From the NCBI RefSeq assembly GCF_000420045.1, contig NZ_ATUE01000007.1, positions 62,001 to 126,000 of the forward strand: a DNA stretch of 64,000 bases. Direction: 5' to 3'. How positions within the stretch are numbered: position 1 is the first letter of the stretch; the number at the start of each line of letters is the position of its first letter. The notes under the pieces were generated by a model. That model saw only the letters and a program-made list of their open reading frames with translations, ran no database searches and was not told the origin of the DNA. The position numbers were made by a program, and so were the translations under genes. Positions 32,019-40,739 of the stretch are shown here, in pieces. The stretch is from Perlucidibaca piscinae DSM 21586 (lineage in GTDB: Bacteria; Pseudomonadota; Gammaproteobacteria; Pseudomonadales; Moraxellaceae).

Positions 32019-32955
32019 AGCAGTTGCCACCGCCACTGGCGACGCAACGCCCGCCGTCGTGGTGGCCGCGCTCTACCACTTCGCGCGGCTCGATGATTTT
32101 GCCGATCTGCAAGCGCCCTTGAAGGCGTTGTGCGAAGGCGCGGGCATCCGCGGCACGCTGCTGCTGGCTCGAGAAGGCATCAACGGCACCATTTCAGGCA
32201 GCCGCGAAGGCATTGACCGGGTGCTGGCCTGGCTGCGCGCTGATCCGCGCCTGGCGGCATTGGAGCACAAGGAGTCGTTTGCCGACAGTCATCCCTTCGT
32301 GCGTCTCAAGATCAAGCTCAAGAAGGAGATCGTCACCCTGGGCGTGCCCTTCGTGGACCCGACGGCCGTGGTTGGTACCTACGTGGATCCGCAGGACTGG
32401 AATGCCCTGATCAGTGATCCCGAGGTCGTGGTGATCGACACGCGCAACGATTACGAGATCGCCATCGGCAGTTTCGAGGGCGCCGTTGACCCTGGCACGC
32501 GCACGTTCCGCGAGTTTCCCGACTATGTCGCGACCCGGCTGGATCCGCAGCGGCACCGCAAGGTGGCCATGTTCTGCACTGGCGGCATCCGCTGCGAAAA
32601 GGCGTCGAGCTACATGCGTCAGCAGGGCTTCGAGACGGTCTATCACCTCAAGGGTGGCATCCTGAAATACCTGGAAGAGGTGCCCGAAGGCGAGAGCCTG
32701 TGGCGCGGCGAATGTTTCGTGTTCGACGAGCGCGTCGGCGTGACACACGGGCTCAAGGTCGGCGCATCGGCCATGTGCTACGGCTGTCGTCGTCCGGTCA
32801 CGCCGGAAGACATGGCCTCGGAGCACTACGAGGAGGGCATCAGCTGCCCGGCCTGCCATGACAGCCTGACCGACGAGCAGCGTGCCCGCTTCGCCGAGCG
32901 CCGTCTGCAGCACGGGCTGGCGGCAGAGCGGGCGCGTCGTGGCCGTGGCGAGTGA
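32011..32955 (+). CDS. trhO: tRNA uridine-34 hydroxylase TrhO (rhodanese-like)
   Basis: TrhO (formerly YceA/UPF0176) uses oxygen to make 5-hydroxyuridine at position 34 of several tRNAs. It is 314 residues: an N-terminal acylphosphatase-like domain (GTLLLAREGINGTISG), a central rhodanese domain with the active loop CTGGIRC (Cys189, Cys195), and a C-terminal cysteine-rich zinc-type segment (CYGCRRPV and CPAC). GGAGG lies about ten bases before ATG 32011. With tusA at 25182 this is the second gene in the window affecting tRNA wobble uridine. Confidence 0.93.
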   Translation: MAEAVATATGDATPAVVVAALYHFARLDDFADLQAPLKALCEGAGIRGTLLLAREGINGTISGSREGIDRVLAWLRADPRLAALEHKESFADSHPFVRLKIKLKKEIVTLGVPFVDPTAVVGTYVDPQDWNALISDPEVVVIDTRNDYEIAIGSFEGAVDPGTRTFREFPDYVATRLDPQRHRKVAMFCTGGIRCEKASSYMRQQGFETVYHLKGGILKYLEEVPEGESLWRGECFVFDERVGVTHGLKVGASAMCYGCRRPVTPEDMASEHYEEGISCPACHDSLTDEQRARFAERRLQHGLAAERARRGRGE

Positions 32956-32961
32956 CTGACG

Positions 32962-32984
32962 CCGGCGCGCCTGCGGCACGCCGG
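32962..32984. terminator. GC-rich hairpin between trhO and UPF0149 gene
   Basis: CCGGCGCGC (32962-32970) and GCACGCCGG (32976-32984) pair at eight of nine positions (the ninth is G-U on the minus strand) with a five-base loop, between two convergent stops. No T-run follows, so termination would rely on the stem. Confidence 0.45.
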
Positions 32985-32997
32985 TGACCGATTCCGC

Positions 32998-33564
32998 TCA
33001 GACGTTGCTCGGTGCGTGGAACAGCAGGTAGATCTCGGTGATCAGCTCGGGGATCTGCAGGGTCATTTCCTTGAGCAGCTTGCGGTCGCGACGCAGGATC
33101 TGCAGGTCCGGATCGTCGATGAGGTCTGAAATGACCACCATGGGCAGGGTCAGATCCGCGATATCATCCTCGTGTTCGCCATACCAGCGGTCCTCGTCCA
33201 GGAACAGGCCTTCCATGAAGCCGATGCACCAGTCGGTGAGTTCATTGGGCTGGTTGATGTCCGACAGCAGCGGGCAGGGCAGCTCGAGTCGGGCACCGTG
33301 GTAGAGCACGGCATGAATGCTCTTCTGCCAGGCCTGCAGCTGGGCGTGGATCTCGGCCGTGCGGGCCGCATCCTCGCTGGCGGCTTCGTCTTCGAAGAAG
33401 CAGGCCAGGGCCTCGCCATCGAGCTGACCGCGGGGGCCGATGGTGATGGCGGTGAGAAAGCCGTGCGCGCCATGGAAATCCAGACCGTGGCTGTTGGCGT
33501 CGCTGTCGAGGAACTCCTCCAGGGCGTCCAGGGTCTGGGCTGGCAGGGCGTATTGTTCGTGCAT
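32998..33564 (-). CDS. UPF0149/YecA-family protein
   Basis: A 188-residue acidic protein of the UPF0149 (YgfB/YecA) family, whose function is not settled. Visible features are the N-terminal LDALEEFLDSDANSHGLDFHGAHGFLTA segment (split here by function as a helix then the G-FLTA turn), WCIGFMEGLF in the middle and many Asp/Glu. ATG 33564 has CCGGAGAA upstream; a longer frame to 33651 would run into the recQ leader. It lacks the C-terminal SEC-C zinc motif found in some members. It diverges from recQ. Confidence 0.85.
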   Translation of the reverse strand: MHEQYALPAQTLDALEEFLDSDANSHGLDFHGAHGFLTAITIGPRGQLDGEALACFFEDEAASEDAARTAEIHAQLQAWQKSIHAVLYHGARLELPCPLLSDINQPNELTDWCIGFMEGLFLDEDRWYGEHEDDIADLTLPMVVISDLIDDPDLQILRRDRKLLKEMTLQIPELITEIYLLFHAPSNV

Positions 33565-33632
33565 GACATTCTCCGGCGGTAAAGCTGGATTGTAGGGGGC
33601 GGGGAGTGGCAGCGACAGGGGTGACCGGGCAT

Positions 33633-35471
33633 ATGCCTGACAATGCGGCAATCATGAGGCAGGCAGAGGAGGTGCTGCGTCGCGTCTGGGGCTACGACGT
33701 CTTCCGGGGGCGTCAGGCCGAGGTGGTGGCCACCATCGCCTCCGGTCAGGATGCGCTGGTGCTGATGCCCACCGGCGGCGGCAAGTCGCTGTGCTACCAG
33801 GTGCCGGCACTGATGCGGCCGGGTACCGCCATCGTCATCTCGCCGCTGATCTCCCTGATGCAGGACCAGGTCGCCACGCTGCTGCAGCTGGGCGTGCGTG
33901 CCGCCTACCTGAGCAGCAGCCTGGACGCGCACGAGGCGCGTGCCATCGAGTCGCAGCTGCTCGACGGACGTCTCGACCTGCTCTACATGGCTCCGGAGCG
34001 TCTGGTCACCGCGCGCACGCTGGATCTGCTGCAGCGCGTGCCGATATCCCTGTTCGCCATCGACGAGGCGCACTGCGTCTCGCAATGGGGGCACGACTTC
34101 CGCGCCGACTACCTCGGCCTTGCCGTGCTGGCCGAGCAGTTCCCGCAGGTGCCGCGTCTGGCCCTGACTGCGACTGCCGACCTGCGCACCCGGGCGGACA
34201 TCATCCGGCTGCTCCGTCTTGAGTCGGCCCCGGTGTTTCTCAGCAGCTTCGATCGCCCCAACCTGTTCTACCGCATCCTGCCGCGCCTGAATGCCATGGA
34301 GCAGCTCACCGACTTCATACGTCGCGAGCATCCCGGCGATGCCGGCGTGGTCTACTGCCTGTCACGGGCCAAGGTCGAGAAAGTCGCGGCTGCCTTGCAG
34401 GCCCAGGGTTTTCCGGCCTTGCCCTACCATGCCGGTTTGCCGGCCCAGGTACGCGAGGCCAACCAGACCCGCTTCCTGCGTGAAGAGGGCATCATTGTCG
34501 TCGCCACCATCGCGTTCGGCATGGGCATCGACAAGCCCAACGTGCGCTTTGTCGCCCACCTCGACCTGCCCAAGAGTCTGGAGGCCTATTACCAGGAAAC
34601 CGGACGTGCCGGCCGCGATGGCCTGCCTTCGACGGTCTGTCTGTTCTACGGTCTGCAGGATGTCATCAAGCACCAGCAGATGCTGATGCAGTCCGAGGGC
34701 AGCGAGGAGCACAAGCGGCACGAGCGCCGACGCATCGACGCGATGCTGCAGCTTTGCGAGACCACCGACTGCCGGCGCCAGCTGCTGCTGCGCTATTTCG
34801 ACGAGCACCTGCCGCAGCCCTGCGGCTACTGCGACACCTGCAGCGAGCCGGTCGCCACCTGGGACGCCACCGAGCCGTCGCGGCTGGCGCTGTCGGCGGT
34901 GTATCGCACCGGGCAGCGCTATGGCGTCGAGTACGTGGTCGAGGTGCTGACCGGCAAGCGCTCGGAGCGGGTCGCGGCCAATCAGCATGACCAGCTGCCG
35001 CTGTTCGGTCAGGGCCAGTCACTGGCCCTGAAGAGCTGGCGCAGCGTGTTCCGGCAGCTGCTCGCCAAAGGGCTGCTGCAGGTCGATGGCGACGGCTTCG
35101 GTACCTTGCGTCTGGATCCCTCCTGCCGCAGCCTGCTCAAGGGCGAGGTGAGTCTGACCCTGCGGCAGGATCGCGACACGCTCACGGCCCAGCGCCAGGC
35201 ACGTGGCCGCAGCAAGGCGGCAGTCGCTGTCGACAGTGCCGACCAGCCGCTGTGGCTGGCGCTGCGCGCCTGCCGCAGAGCGCTGGCCGAGGCGCAGGGG
35301 GTGCCGCCCTACGTCATCTTCCACGACAGCACGCTGCTGGCCATGGTCGAGCACATGCCGCTCAGCCTGCAGGAGATGCGCCAGATCGGCGGCATCGGCG
35401 ACAGCAAGCTGTCGCGCTACGGCGAGGCGTTCCTGGCGGTCATTCGCGAGCATGTGGACGCGCTGGCCTGA
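33633..35471 (+). CDS. recQ: ATP-dependent DNA helicase RecQ
   Basis: RecQ unwinds DNA 3' to 5' in recombination and fork repair. It is 612 residues: helicase core with Walker A TGGGKSLCYQ and DEAH-type box IDEAHCVSQWGHDFR, the RecQ zinc site (four Cys from ETTDCRR to YCDTC), a winged helix and a C-terminal HRDC domain. ATG 33633 (MPDNAAIM) was chosen, with GGGGTGA upstream; GTG 33606 and ATG 33654 are alternatives. The downstream YgjP-like gene follows three bases after its stop. Confidence 0.95.
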   Translation: MPDNAAIMRQAEEVLRRVWGYDVFRGRQAEVVATIASGQDALVLMPTGGGKSLCYQVPALMRPGTAIVISPLISLMQDQVATLLQLGVRAAYLSSSLDAHEARAIESQLLDGRLDLLYMAPERLVTARTLDLLQRVPISLFAIDEAHCVSQWGHDFRADYLGLAVLAEQFPQVPRLALTATADLRTRADIIRLLRLESAPVFLSSFDRPNLFYRILPRLNAMEQLTDFIRREHPGDAGVVYCLSRAKVEKVAAALQAQGFPALPYHAGLPAQVREANQTRFLREEGIIVVATIAFGMGIDKPNVRFVAHLDLPKSLEAYYQETGRAGRDGLPSTVCLFYGLQDVIKHQQMLMQSEGSEEHKRHERRRIDAMLQLCETTDCRRQLLLRYFDEHLPQPCGYCDTCSEPVATWDATEPSRLALSAVYRTGQRYGVEYVVEVLTGKRSERVAANQHDQLPLFGQGQSLALKSWRSVFRQLLAKGLLQVDGDGFGTLRLDPSCRSLLKGEVSLTLRQDRDTLTAQRQARGRSKAAVAVDSADQPLWLALRACRRALAEAQGVPPYVIFHDSTLLAMVEHMPLSLQEMRQIGGIGDSKLSRYGEAFLAVIREHVDALA

Positions 35472-35474
35472 GCC

Positions 35475-36236
35475 ATGAGCATTCCCTACGACCTGGTGCG
35501 CAGTGCCCGCAAGACCCTGGCCATCCAGATTCGCCAGGACGGTCTGGTGCAGGTCAGGGCGCCGTTGCGGTTGCCGCAGCGCGACATCGACGCGTTTCTG
35601 CACGAGCGTCAGGACTGGATTCGCCGGCATCTGGAGGCCATTGCGTCGCGTCGTCCCGAGCCGGCTCCGCCAGCCTGGGGCGAGGGCCGTGGCTGGTGGC
35701 ATCTCGGGCAGGCCCTGAGCGTGCGCGAAGCCGGGCCAGGCGAGGCGCCGGGTGGCCTGGCAGCCTCTGAGCGGTCTGCAGAGACAGGTCGTGGCAGGTC
35801 TCGCTCCCTGCTGTGGCTGGATGCCGAGGCGCAGGCCATGGTGGTGGCACCGTCGCTCTGGCGCCAGCCGGAGCGATTGCTGAAAGCGCTGCAGCGCTGG
35901 CAGGGTGAGCAGGCCGCGCATGAGCTGCCGCGCCGCCTGCACAGCCAGTGCCTGCGCCTGGGGCCGGACTGGCAGCCAGCGGGCCTGACGCTGCGCAGCA
36001 TGCGCTCACGTTGGGGCAGCTGTTCGCGGTCGGGCAGGATCACGCTCAACACCCAGCTGCTGTCAGTACCCGAGCACTGCATCGACTACGTCATCTGCCA
36101 CGAGTTGTGCCACTTGCGCGAGTTCAACCACAGTCCTGCCTTCAAGCAATGGCAGGACCGTGTCTATCCAGGCTGGAAGGCCTGTCAGCAGGAGATGAAG
36201 GTCTGGGCGGAGCGGCTGCGCGCTCAGCTGCGGTAA
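35475..36236 (+). CDS. YgjP/DUF45-family metallopeptidase-like protein
   Basis: A 253-residue protein of the YgjP-like (SprT-related) family. The zinc site is His209-Glu210-x-x-His213 in ICHELCHLREFNHS, with the third ligand in FNHSPAF. Upstream, RSMRSRWGSCSRSGRI is the other family signature. A low-complexity insertion rich in Gly, Ser, Glu and Arg (about 93-110) is longer than usual. Its targets are unknown. The last 13 bases overlap the 3' end of convergent pbpG. Confidence 0.87.
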   Translation: MSIPYDLVRSARKTLAIQIRQDGLVQVRAPLRLPQRDIDAFLHERQDWIRRHLEAIASRRPEPAPPAWGEGRGWWHLGQALSVREAGPGEAPGGLAASERSAETGRGRSRSLLWLDAEAQAMVVAPSLWRQPERLLKALQRWQGEQAAHELPRRLHSQCLRLGPDWQPAGLTLRSMRSRWGSCSRSGRITLNTQLLSVPEHCIDYVICHELCHLREFNHSPAFKQWQDRVYPGWKACQQEMKVWAERLRAQLR

Positions 36237-37165
36237 GCCAGCTCCAGCCACTTCTTGACGCGGTTGGCGTCACCGATGCGGGTGTACTTGCCGAAGGAGT
36301 CCAGCAGCACGATCACCGTGGGCGTGTTGTTGATGTTGGCCATCATCACCAGGCAACGGCCGGCTTCATTGATGAAACCGGTCTTGGACACGCCGATGTC
36401 CCATTCCGGCTTCTTCACCAGGCTGTTGGTGTTGCGGTACTGCAGCAGCTGACCGCCTTTGCCGTGCACCTGGTATTCGGGCATGGTCGAGAAGGCGCGG
36501 ATGTCCGGGTAGCGGTAGGCGGCTTGCACCATCTTCACCAGATCGGCCGGTGTCGACTGGTTGTCACCATTCAGGCCGCTGCCGTCCCGGAAGCGTGAGT
36601 CGTGCATGCCGAGCTGGCGTGCCTTGCGGTTCATGGCCGTGATGGCAGCCTGCAGCCCGCCCGGGTAGGTGCGGGCGAGTGCCGAGGCCGCGCGGTTCTC
36701 GGACGCCATCAGGGCCAGCAGCAGCATGTCGGCACGGGTGAGGGTGGTGCCCACGCTCAGACGCGAGGTGGTGTTGCGCAGGTGATCGACATCCTCGTTG
36801 GTGATGGTGATCGGATCATTCAGGTCGGCACCCGAGTCGAGCACCACCATCGCGGTCATCAGCTTGGTGATCGAGGCAATCGGCATGTGCTGATGCATGT
36901 TCTTGCCGTACAGCGTTTCACCGGTGCGGGCATTGGCGATCAGGGCGGCACGCGACTCGATGGCGAGCGGCATGGCCAGGCTGTTGCGGATGTCGGCCGG
37001 CTTGCGACGACGCTGCTCGGCGGCGATTTCGGCAGCACTGAGCTGGACCGGCTTCTGGGCGGCGGGCGTCTGGGCCTGGGCGGGCGTGGAAACCAGCCAG
37101 GCGGAGATGGCGGAAAGCAGGAAGGCCAGCAGGAAGTGCGCTGGGGCACGGAAACGCGTCGTCAT
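36224..37165 (-). CDS. pbpG: D-alanyl-D-alanine endopeptidase (PBP7-type)
   Basis: A periplasmic penicillin-binding protein that cuts peptidoglycan cross-links. It is 313 residues with a signal peptide (1 to about 31, ending AQAQ). Catalytic motifs are Ser98-x-x-Lys101 (SITK), Ser155-Glu-Asn157 (SEN) and Lys261-Thr-Gly263 (KTG). There is no C-terminal membrane anchor, consistent with PBP7 rather than PBP5. The gene diverges from uvrY, with 193 bases between starts. Confidence 0.93.
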   Translation of the reverse strand: MTTRFRAPAHFLLAFLLSAISAWLVSTPAQAQTPAAQKPVQLSAAEIAAEQRRRKPADIRNSLAMPLAIESRAALIANARTGETLYGKNMHQHMPIASITKLMTAMVVLDSGADLNDPITITNEDVDHLRNTTSRLSVGTTLTRADMLLLALMASENRAASALARTYPGGLQAAITAMNRKARQLGMHDSRFRDGSGLNGDNQSTPADLVKMVQAAYRYPDIRAFSTMPEYQVHGKGGQLLQYRNTNSLVKKPEWDIGVSKTGFINEAGRCLVMMANINNTPTVIVLLDSFGKYTRIGDANRVKKWLELAYRS

Positions 37166-37358
37166 GTGTGTAATTCCGTCAGGTCAAGGATATCCGCGGC
37201 GCAGATGAAGGGAGTTGAAAACCCATACGGCGCGGCTTGATCGGGAGGCTCCGGCGTGCAGCAGGAAGGTGGCAGAGGCTGGATGCATCATCCCAGCTTT
37301 TTGTAGCATAATCCCTTCAGCCTTTACAGTCTGTTGCCACGTTTTTGCGAGTCCGATT

Positions 37359-37997
37359 GTGTCCATACGTGTCGCCATTGTTGATGACCACAACCTGATC
37401 CGGCTCAGTCTGTCGCGCATGCTGGCAGACGTCCCCGGCATCCAGGTCGTGGCCACCGGTTGCAGCGGGGAAGAGGCCCTGCAGCTGGTGCGCGAGCAGC
37501 AGCCGCACGTCCTGCTCATGGACCTGAACATGCCGGGCATGGGTGGCATGGAGGCCAGCCTGCGCCTGATCAGGCAGTGGCCGGAGCTGCGCATCGTCAT
37601 CCTGTCGGTCACCGAGGACGGCCCCCTGCCCAGCCGGCTGCTGCAGGCCGGCGTGGCCGGCTACCTGACCAAGGGCGCCGAGCTCGATGACCTGGTGCTG
37701 GCGATACGTCGTGCCGCCAGCGGGCAGCGCTACATCAGTCCGGCACTGGCCCAGCAGCTGGTGTTGCAGCAGCATGCTCCGGACCCGGACGTGAATCCGT
37801 TCCGGCAGCTTTCCGAGCGCGAGATGCAGGTGCTGCTCAGCCTCATCGCCGGCAAGCGCATCCAGGACATCGCCGACCAGCTTTTCCTCAGCCCCAAGAC
37901 CGTCAGCACCTACCGCTCCCGTCTGCTGCAGAAGCTGGGTGTCGACAACGACATCGCGTTGACCCGGCTGGCCATGCAGCACGGCGTGATGACCTGA
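37359..37997 (+). CDS. uvrY: Response regulator UvrY/GacA
   Basis: A 212-residue NarL/LuxR-type regulator: receiver domain with likely phospho-acceptor Asp55 (LLMDLNMPG) and a C-terminal LuxR helix-turn-helix (LSEREMQVLLSLIAGKRIQ then LFLSPKTVSTYRSRL). Position just before uvrC is the classical uvrY/gacA-uvrC order; the partner kinase (BarA/GacS) is not in this window. GTG 37359 gives the family N-terminus (SIRVAIVDDH); a longer frame to 37215 reads through the promoter. TAGCATAAT near 37304-37312 may hold the -10. The stop is five bases before uvrC. Confidence 0.93.
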   Translation: MSIRVAIVDDHNLIRLSLSRMLADVPGIQVVATGCSGEEALQLVREQQPHVLLMDLNMPGMGGMEASLRLIRQWPELRIVILSVTEDGPLPSRLLQAGVAGYLTKGAELDDLVLAIRRAASGQRYISPALAQQLVLQQHAPDPDVNPFRQLSEREMQVLLSLIAGKRIQDIADQLFLSPKTVSTYRSRLLQKLGVDNDIALTRLAMQHGVMT

Positions 37998-38002
37998 AGC
38001 CG

Positions 38003-39844
38003 ATGGCGGATGCGGACGAGTCCCGGCTGCAGCGCATCCGGGACAGGCTGAGAACCCTGCCCGGCAGCCCCGGCGTCTACCGCATGCTGGCCGAGGATGG
38101 CAGCGTGCTTTACGTGGGCAAGGCCCGCGGTCTCAAGCAGCGGGTGTCGTCGTATTTCCTCAAGCAGGTCGACAGCCCCAAGACGCGTGCCCTGGTGGCG
38201 CGCATCCATGACATCGAGATCACCCTCACCGGTTCGGAAACCGAGGCCCTGCTGCTCGAGCAGACCCTGATCAAGGCGCTCAAGCCGCCCTACAACATCC
38301 TGCTGCGTGACGACAAAAGCTACCCCTACGTGTTCCTGTCAGAAGGCGAGGCCTGGCCACGGCTCGGTTTCCACCGCGGGCCGCGCAGCCAGCCCGGTCG
38401 CTACTTCGGACCCTTCCCCGGCTCCGGGGCGGTGCGCGAAAGTCTGCATCTGCTGCAGAAGCTGTTCATGGTGCGCCAGTGCGACGACAACACCTTCCGC
38501 AACCGTCAGCGCCCCTGCCTGCAGTACCAGATCAAGCGCTGCCGCGCGCCCTGTGTCGGTTACGTGTCCGCCGAGGACTACCGGCGCGATGTCGACAACA
38601 CCCGTCTGTTTCTCGAGGGCCGCAACGAGGAGGTCACTGACAACCTCATTGCGCGCATGAACATGGCTGCCGAGAGCCTGGACTTCGAGACCGCGGCGGT
38701 CTGCCGGGATCAGCTCGCTGCCCTGCGGCGTGTCCAGGAGCAGCAGTTCGTGCATCGTGACATCGGCTCGGCGGACGTGTTCGGCGTGGCCGCCCAGCCC
38801 GGTGGCGTGTCCCTGCAGGTGCTGTACGTGCGTGACGGCCGTGTCCTCGGCACCCGCGGCTGGGCGCCGCCGGTGTTCGGCGAGACCGCCGTGGCCGACA
38901 TCCTCGGCGAGTTTCTGCCGTCGTATTACCTGCAGGCCGAATCCGGCCGCGATCTGCCGCGCGAGATCATCCTGCCGGTGGAGCTGGCCGATGCCGAGGT
39001 GCTTGCCGCCGCGCTGCGTCAGCACTACGGGCGTGAGGTCGAGATCAAGTCACGTGTGCGTGACGTGCGCGCGGCCTGGCTGGAGATGGCGCAACGCAAC
39101 GCGGAGGCGGCGCTGGGCGCCAGCCTGGCGGACCGCAGCCAGATTGCCCGGCGCTACGCCGAGCTGCAGTCGGTGCTGGGTCGGGACGATCCCGTCACGC
39201 GCATGGAGTGCTTCGACATCAGCCATACCCAGGGCGAGGCCACGGTGGCGTCCTGCGTGGTGTTCGATGGCCAGGGGCCGCGCAAGAGCGACTACCGGCG
39301 CTTCAACATCGAGGGCATCACGCCCGGTGATGACTACGCCGCCATGCACCAGGCACTGACGCGGCGCTACAGTCGTCTGGTCCAGGGCGAGGGCAGTCTG
39401 CCTGACATCCTGTTCATCGACGGCGGCAAGGGCCAGCTGGCACAGGCGGTGCGCGTGCTCGACGAACTGGCGGTCAGTGGCGTGCAGCTGATCGGCATCG
39501 CCAAGGGGGAGGGCCGCAAGCCCGGTCTCGAGACCCTGCACTTCCCCGACGGCGAAGCGCTGGAGCTGGGCGCTGACTCGCCGGCCCTGCATCTCATCCA
39601 GCACATCCGTGACGAGGCCCACCGCTTCGCCATCACCGGCCATCGCGAACGCCGGCAGAAGGCGCGCACGCAGTCCTCGCTGGAAAGCATTCCAGGCGTG
39701 GGGCCGGCGCGCAGGCGCGCGCTGATCCAGCACTTCGGCGGCCTGCAGGAGGTGCGTCGTGCCAGTGCCCGTGATCTGGCCACGGTGCCAGGCATCAGTC
39801 CGGCGCTGGCGCAGGTCATCCACGCCGCCTTGCACAGTCACTAG
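38003..39844 (+). CDS. uvrC: Excinuclease ABC subunit C
   Basis: UvrC makes both incisions in nucleotide excision repair with UvrA and UvrB. It is 613 residues: GIY-YIG nuclease at the N-terminus (SPGVYRML then LYVGKARGLKQR), a UvrB-binding UVR helix (about 205-240), a central RNase H-like endonuclease (ECFDISHTQGE, DGGKGQL) and C-terminal helix-hairpin-helix repeats (SIPGVGPARRRAL, TVPGISPALAQ). It sits between uvrY and pgsA, as in E. coli and Pseudomonas. Confidence 0.97.
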   Translation: MADADESRLQRIRDRLRTLPGSPGVYRMLAEDGSVLYVGKARGLKQRVSSYFLKQVDSPKTRALVARIHDIEITLTGSETEALLLEQTLIKALKPPYNILLRDDKSYPYVFLSEGEAWPRLGFHRGPRSQPGRYFGPFPGSGAVRESLHLLQKLFMVRQCDDNTFRNRQRPCLQYQIKRCRAPCVGYVSAEDYRRDVDNTRLFLEGRNEEVTDNLIARMNMAAESLDFETAAVCRDQLAALRRVQEQQFVHRDIGSADVFGVAAQPGGVSLQVLYVRDGRVLGTRGWAPPVFGETAVADILGEFLPSYYLQAESGRDLPREIILPVELADAEVLAAALRQHYGREVEIKSRVRDVRAAWLEMAQRNAEAALGASLADRSQIARRYAELQSVLGRDDPVTRMECFDISHTQGEATVASCVVFDGQGPRKSDYRRFNIEGITPGDDYAAMHQALTRRYSRLVQGEGSLPDILFIDGGKGQLAQAVRVLDELAVSGVQLIGIAKGEGRKPGLETLHFPDGEALELGADSPALHLIQHIRDEAHRFAITGHRERRQKARTQSSLESIPGVGPARRRALIQHFGGLQEVRRASARDLATVPGISPALAQVIHAALHSH

Positions 39845-39887
39845 GCTTGCGGGCATAGTCGCTGCAGCAGCCGATCAGGAGAAGGTG

Positions 39888-40448
39888 TTGGCCACCCGTT
39901 CACTCTGGAACATCCCGAACATACTCACCGTGTCGCGAGTCGCCCTGATTCCCGTGATGCTGGTGCTGGCCTACACGGACTTCGCGTGGCGTCACGAGAC
40001 CGTGGCGTTCATCTTCGCCTTGGCCGCGATCACCGACTGGTTTGATGGCTATCTGGCGCGCAGCCTCAACCAGGGTTCCGCCTTCGGACGCTTCCTCGAC
40101 CCGGTGGCGGACAAGCTCATGGTGGCGGCAGCGCTGATCCTGCTGGTGGAGTGGCATGCCAACGTCTGGATCGTGATTCCGGCCATTGTCATCATTTCCC
40201 GCGAGATCACCATTTCGGCCTTGCGCGAGTGGATGGCCGAACTCGGCAAGCGCGCCCAGGTTGCGGTCAGCAGCATCGGCAAGTGGAAGACGGCGGCACA
40301 GATGGTGTCCATCACGGTGCTGCTGCTTGATGATGCGCGTCTCAATCTGCTGGGCTGGGGTCTGATGTACCTGGCCGTGGTGCTGACGCTGTGGTCCATG
40401 TGCATCTATCTCTCCGCCGCCTGGCCTGAATTGCGCGAGGCTGACTGA
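39888..40448 (+). CDS. pgsA: CDP-diacylglycerol-glycerol-3-phosphate 3-phosphatidyltransferase
   Basis: PgsA makes phosphatidylglycerol phosphate, the committed step to phosphatidylglycerol and cardiolipin. It is 186 residues with about four to six membrane helices. The CDP-alcohol phosphotransferase motif is complete: Asp53-Gly54, Ala57-Arg58, Gly67, Asp71 and Asp75. AGGAG (39877-39881) suggests TTG 39888 as start, with GTG 39885 an alternative; no ATG is available at the right place. It follows uvrC by 43 bases and precedes a tRNA-Gly gene, the same order as in E. coli. Confidence 0.94.
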   Translation: MATRSLWNIPNILTVSRVALIPVMLVLAYTDFAWRHETVAFIFALAAITDWFDGYLARSLNQGSAFGRFLDPVADKLMVAAALILLVEWHANVWIVIPAIVIISREITISALREWMAELGKRAQVAVSSIGKWKTAAQMVSITVLLLDDARLNLLGWGLMYLAVVLTLWSMCIYLSAAWPELREAD

Positions 40449-40495
40449 GGCTGCGTTTTTTTTCGGCAGTCGGCGAGACTGCTGCCAGCCGCGTA

Positions 40496-40523
40496 TTGAC
40501 AGAAAAATCCCTGCCACTAGAAT
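40496..40523 (+). promoter_or_regulatory. Strong promoter of tRNA-Gly
   Basis: A perfect TTGACA -35 (40496-40501), a 16-base spacer and TAGAAT -10 (40518-40523). A GC-rich stretch (GCCGGCC) follows the -10, the type of discriminator seen at stringently controlled stable-RNA promoters. Transcription would begin about 30 bases before the tRNA. Confidence 0.8.
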
Positions 40524-40562
40524 GCCGGCCTGTCCTGATGCATTGCATGCCTCGGTGATGAT

Positions 40563-40638
<76 letters not shown>

Positions 40639-40646
40639 GATTCCGG

Positions 40647-40679
40647 AACCCCTGAACGGCTCGCCGCTCAGGGGTTTTT
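40647..40679 (+). terminator. Intrinsic terminator after tRNA-Gly
   Basis: AACCCCTGA (40647-40655) and TCAGGGGTT (40668-40676) are perfect nine-base arms around a 12-base loop, ending in a five-T run (40675-40679), eight bases after the tRNA. Confidence 0.85.
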
Positions 40680-40739
40680 CGTTTCTGGCGGCGACGGCAT
40701 TTGCTATTCTCGCGGCCAGAACAGTTGTCCAGGTGATGT

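Noticed and set aside
32011..32955. Simple thiosulfate sulfurtransferase
   Set aside because: The rhodanese domain is embedded in the full TrhO architecture (N-terminal domain and C-terminal Cys-rich segment), so the tRNA hydroxylase call is better.
40449..40495. Terminator after pgsA
   Set aside because: A run of eight T (40456-40463) is present, but it comes before the only hairpin (near 40465-40487), the wrong order for an intrinsic terminator on this strand.
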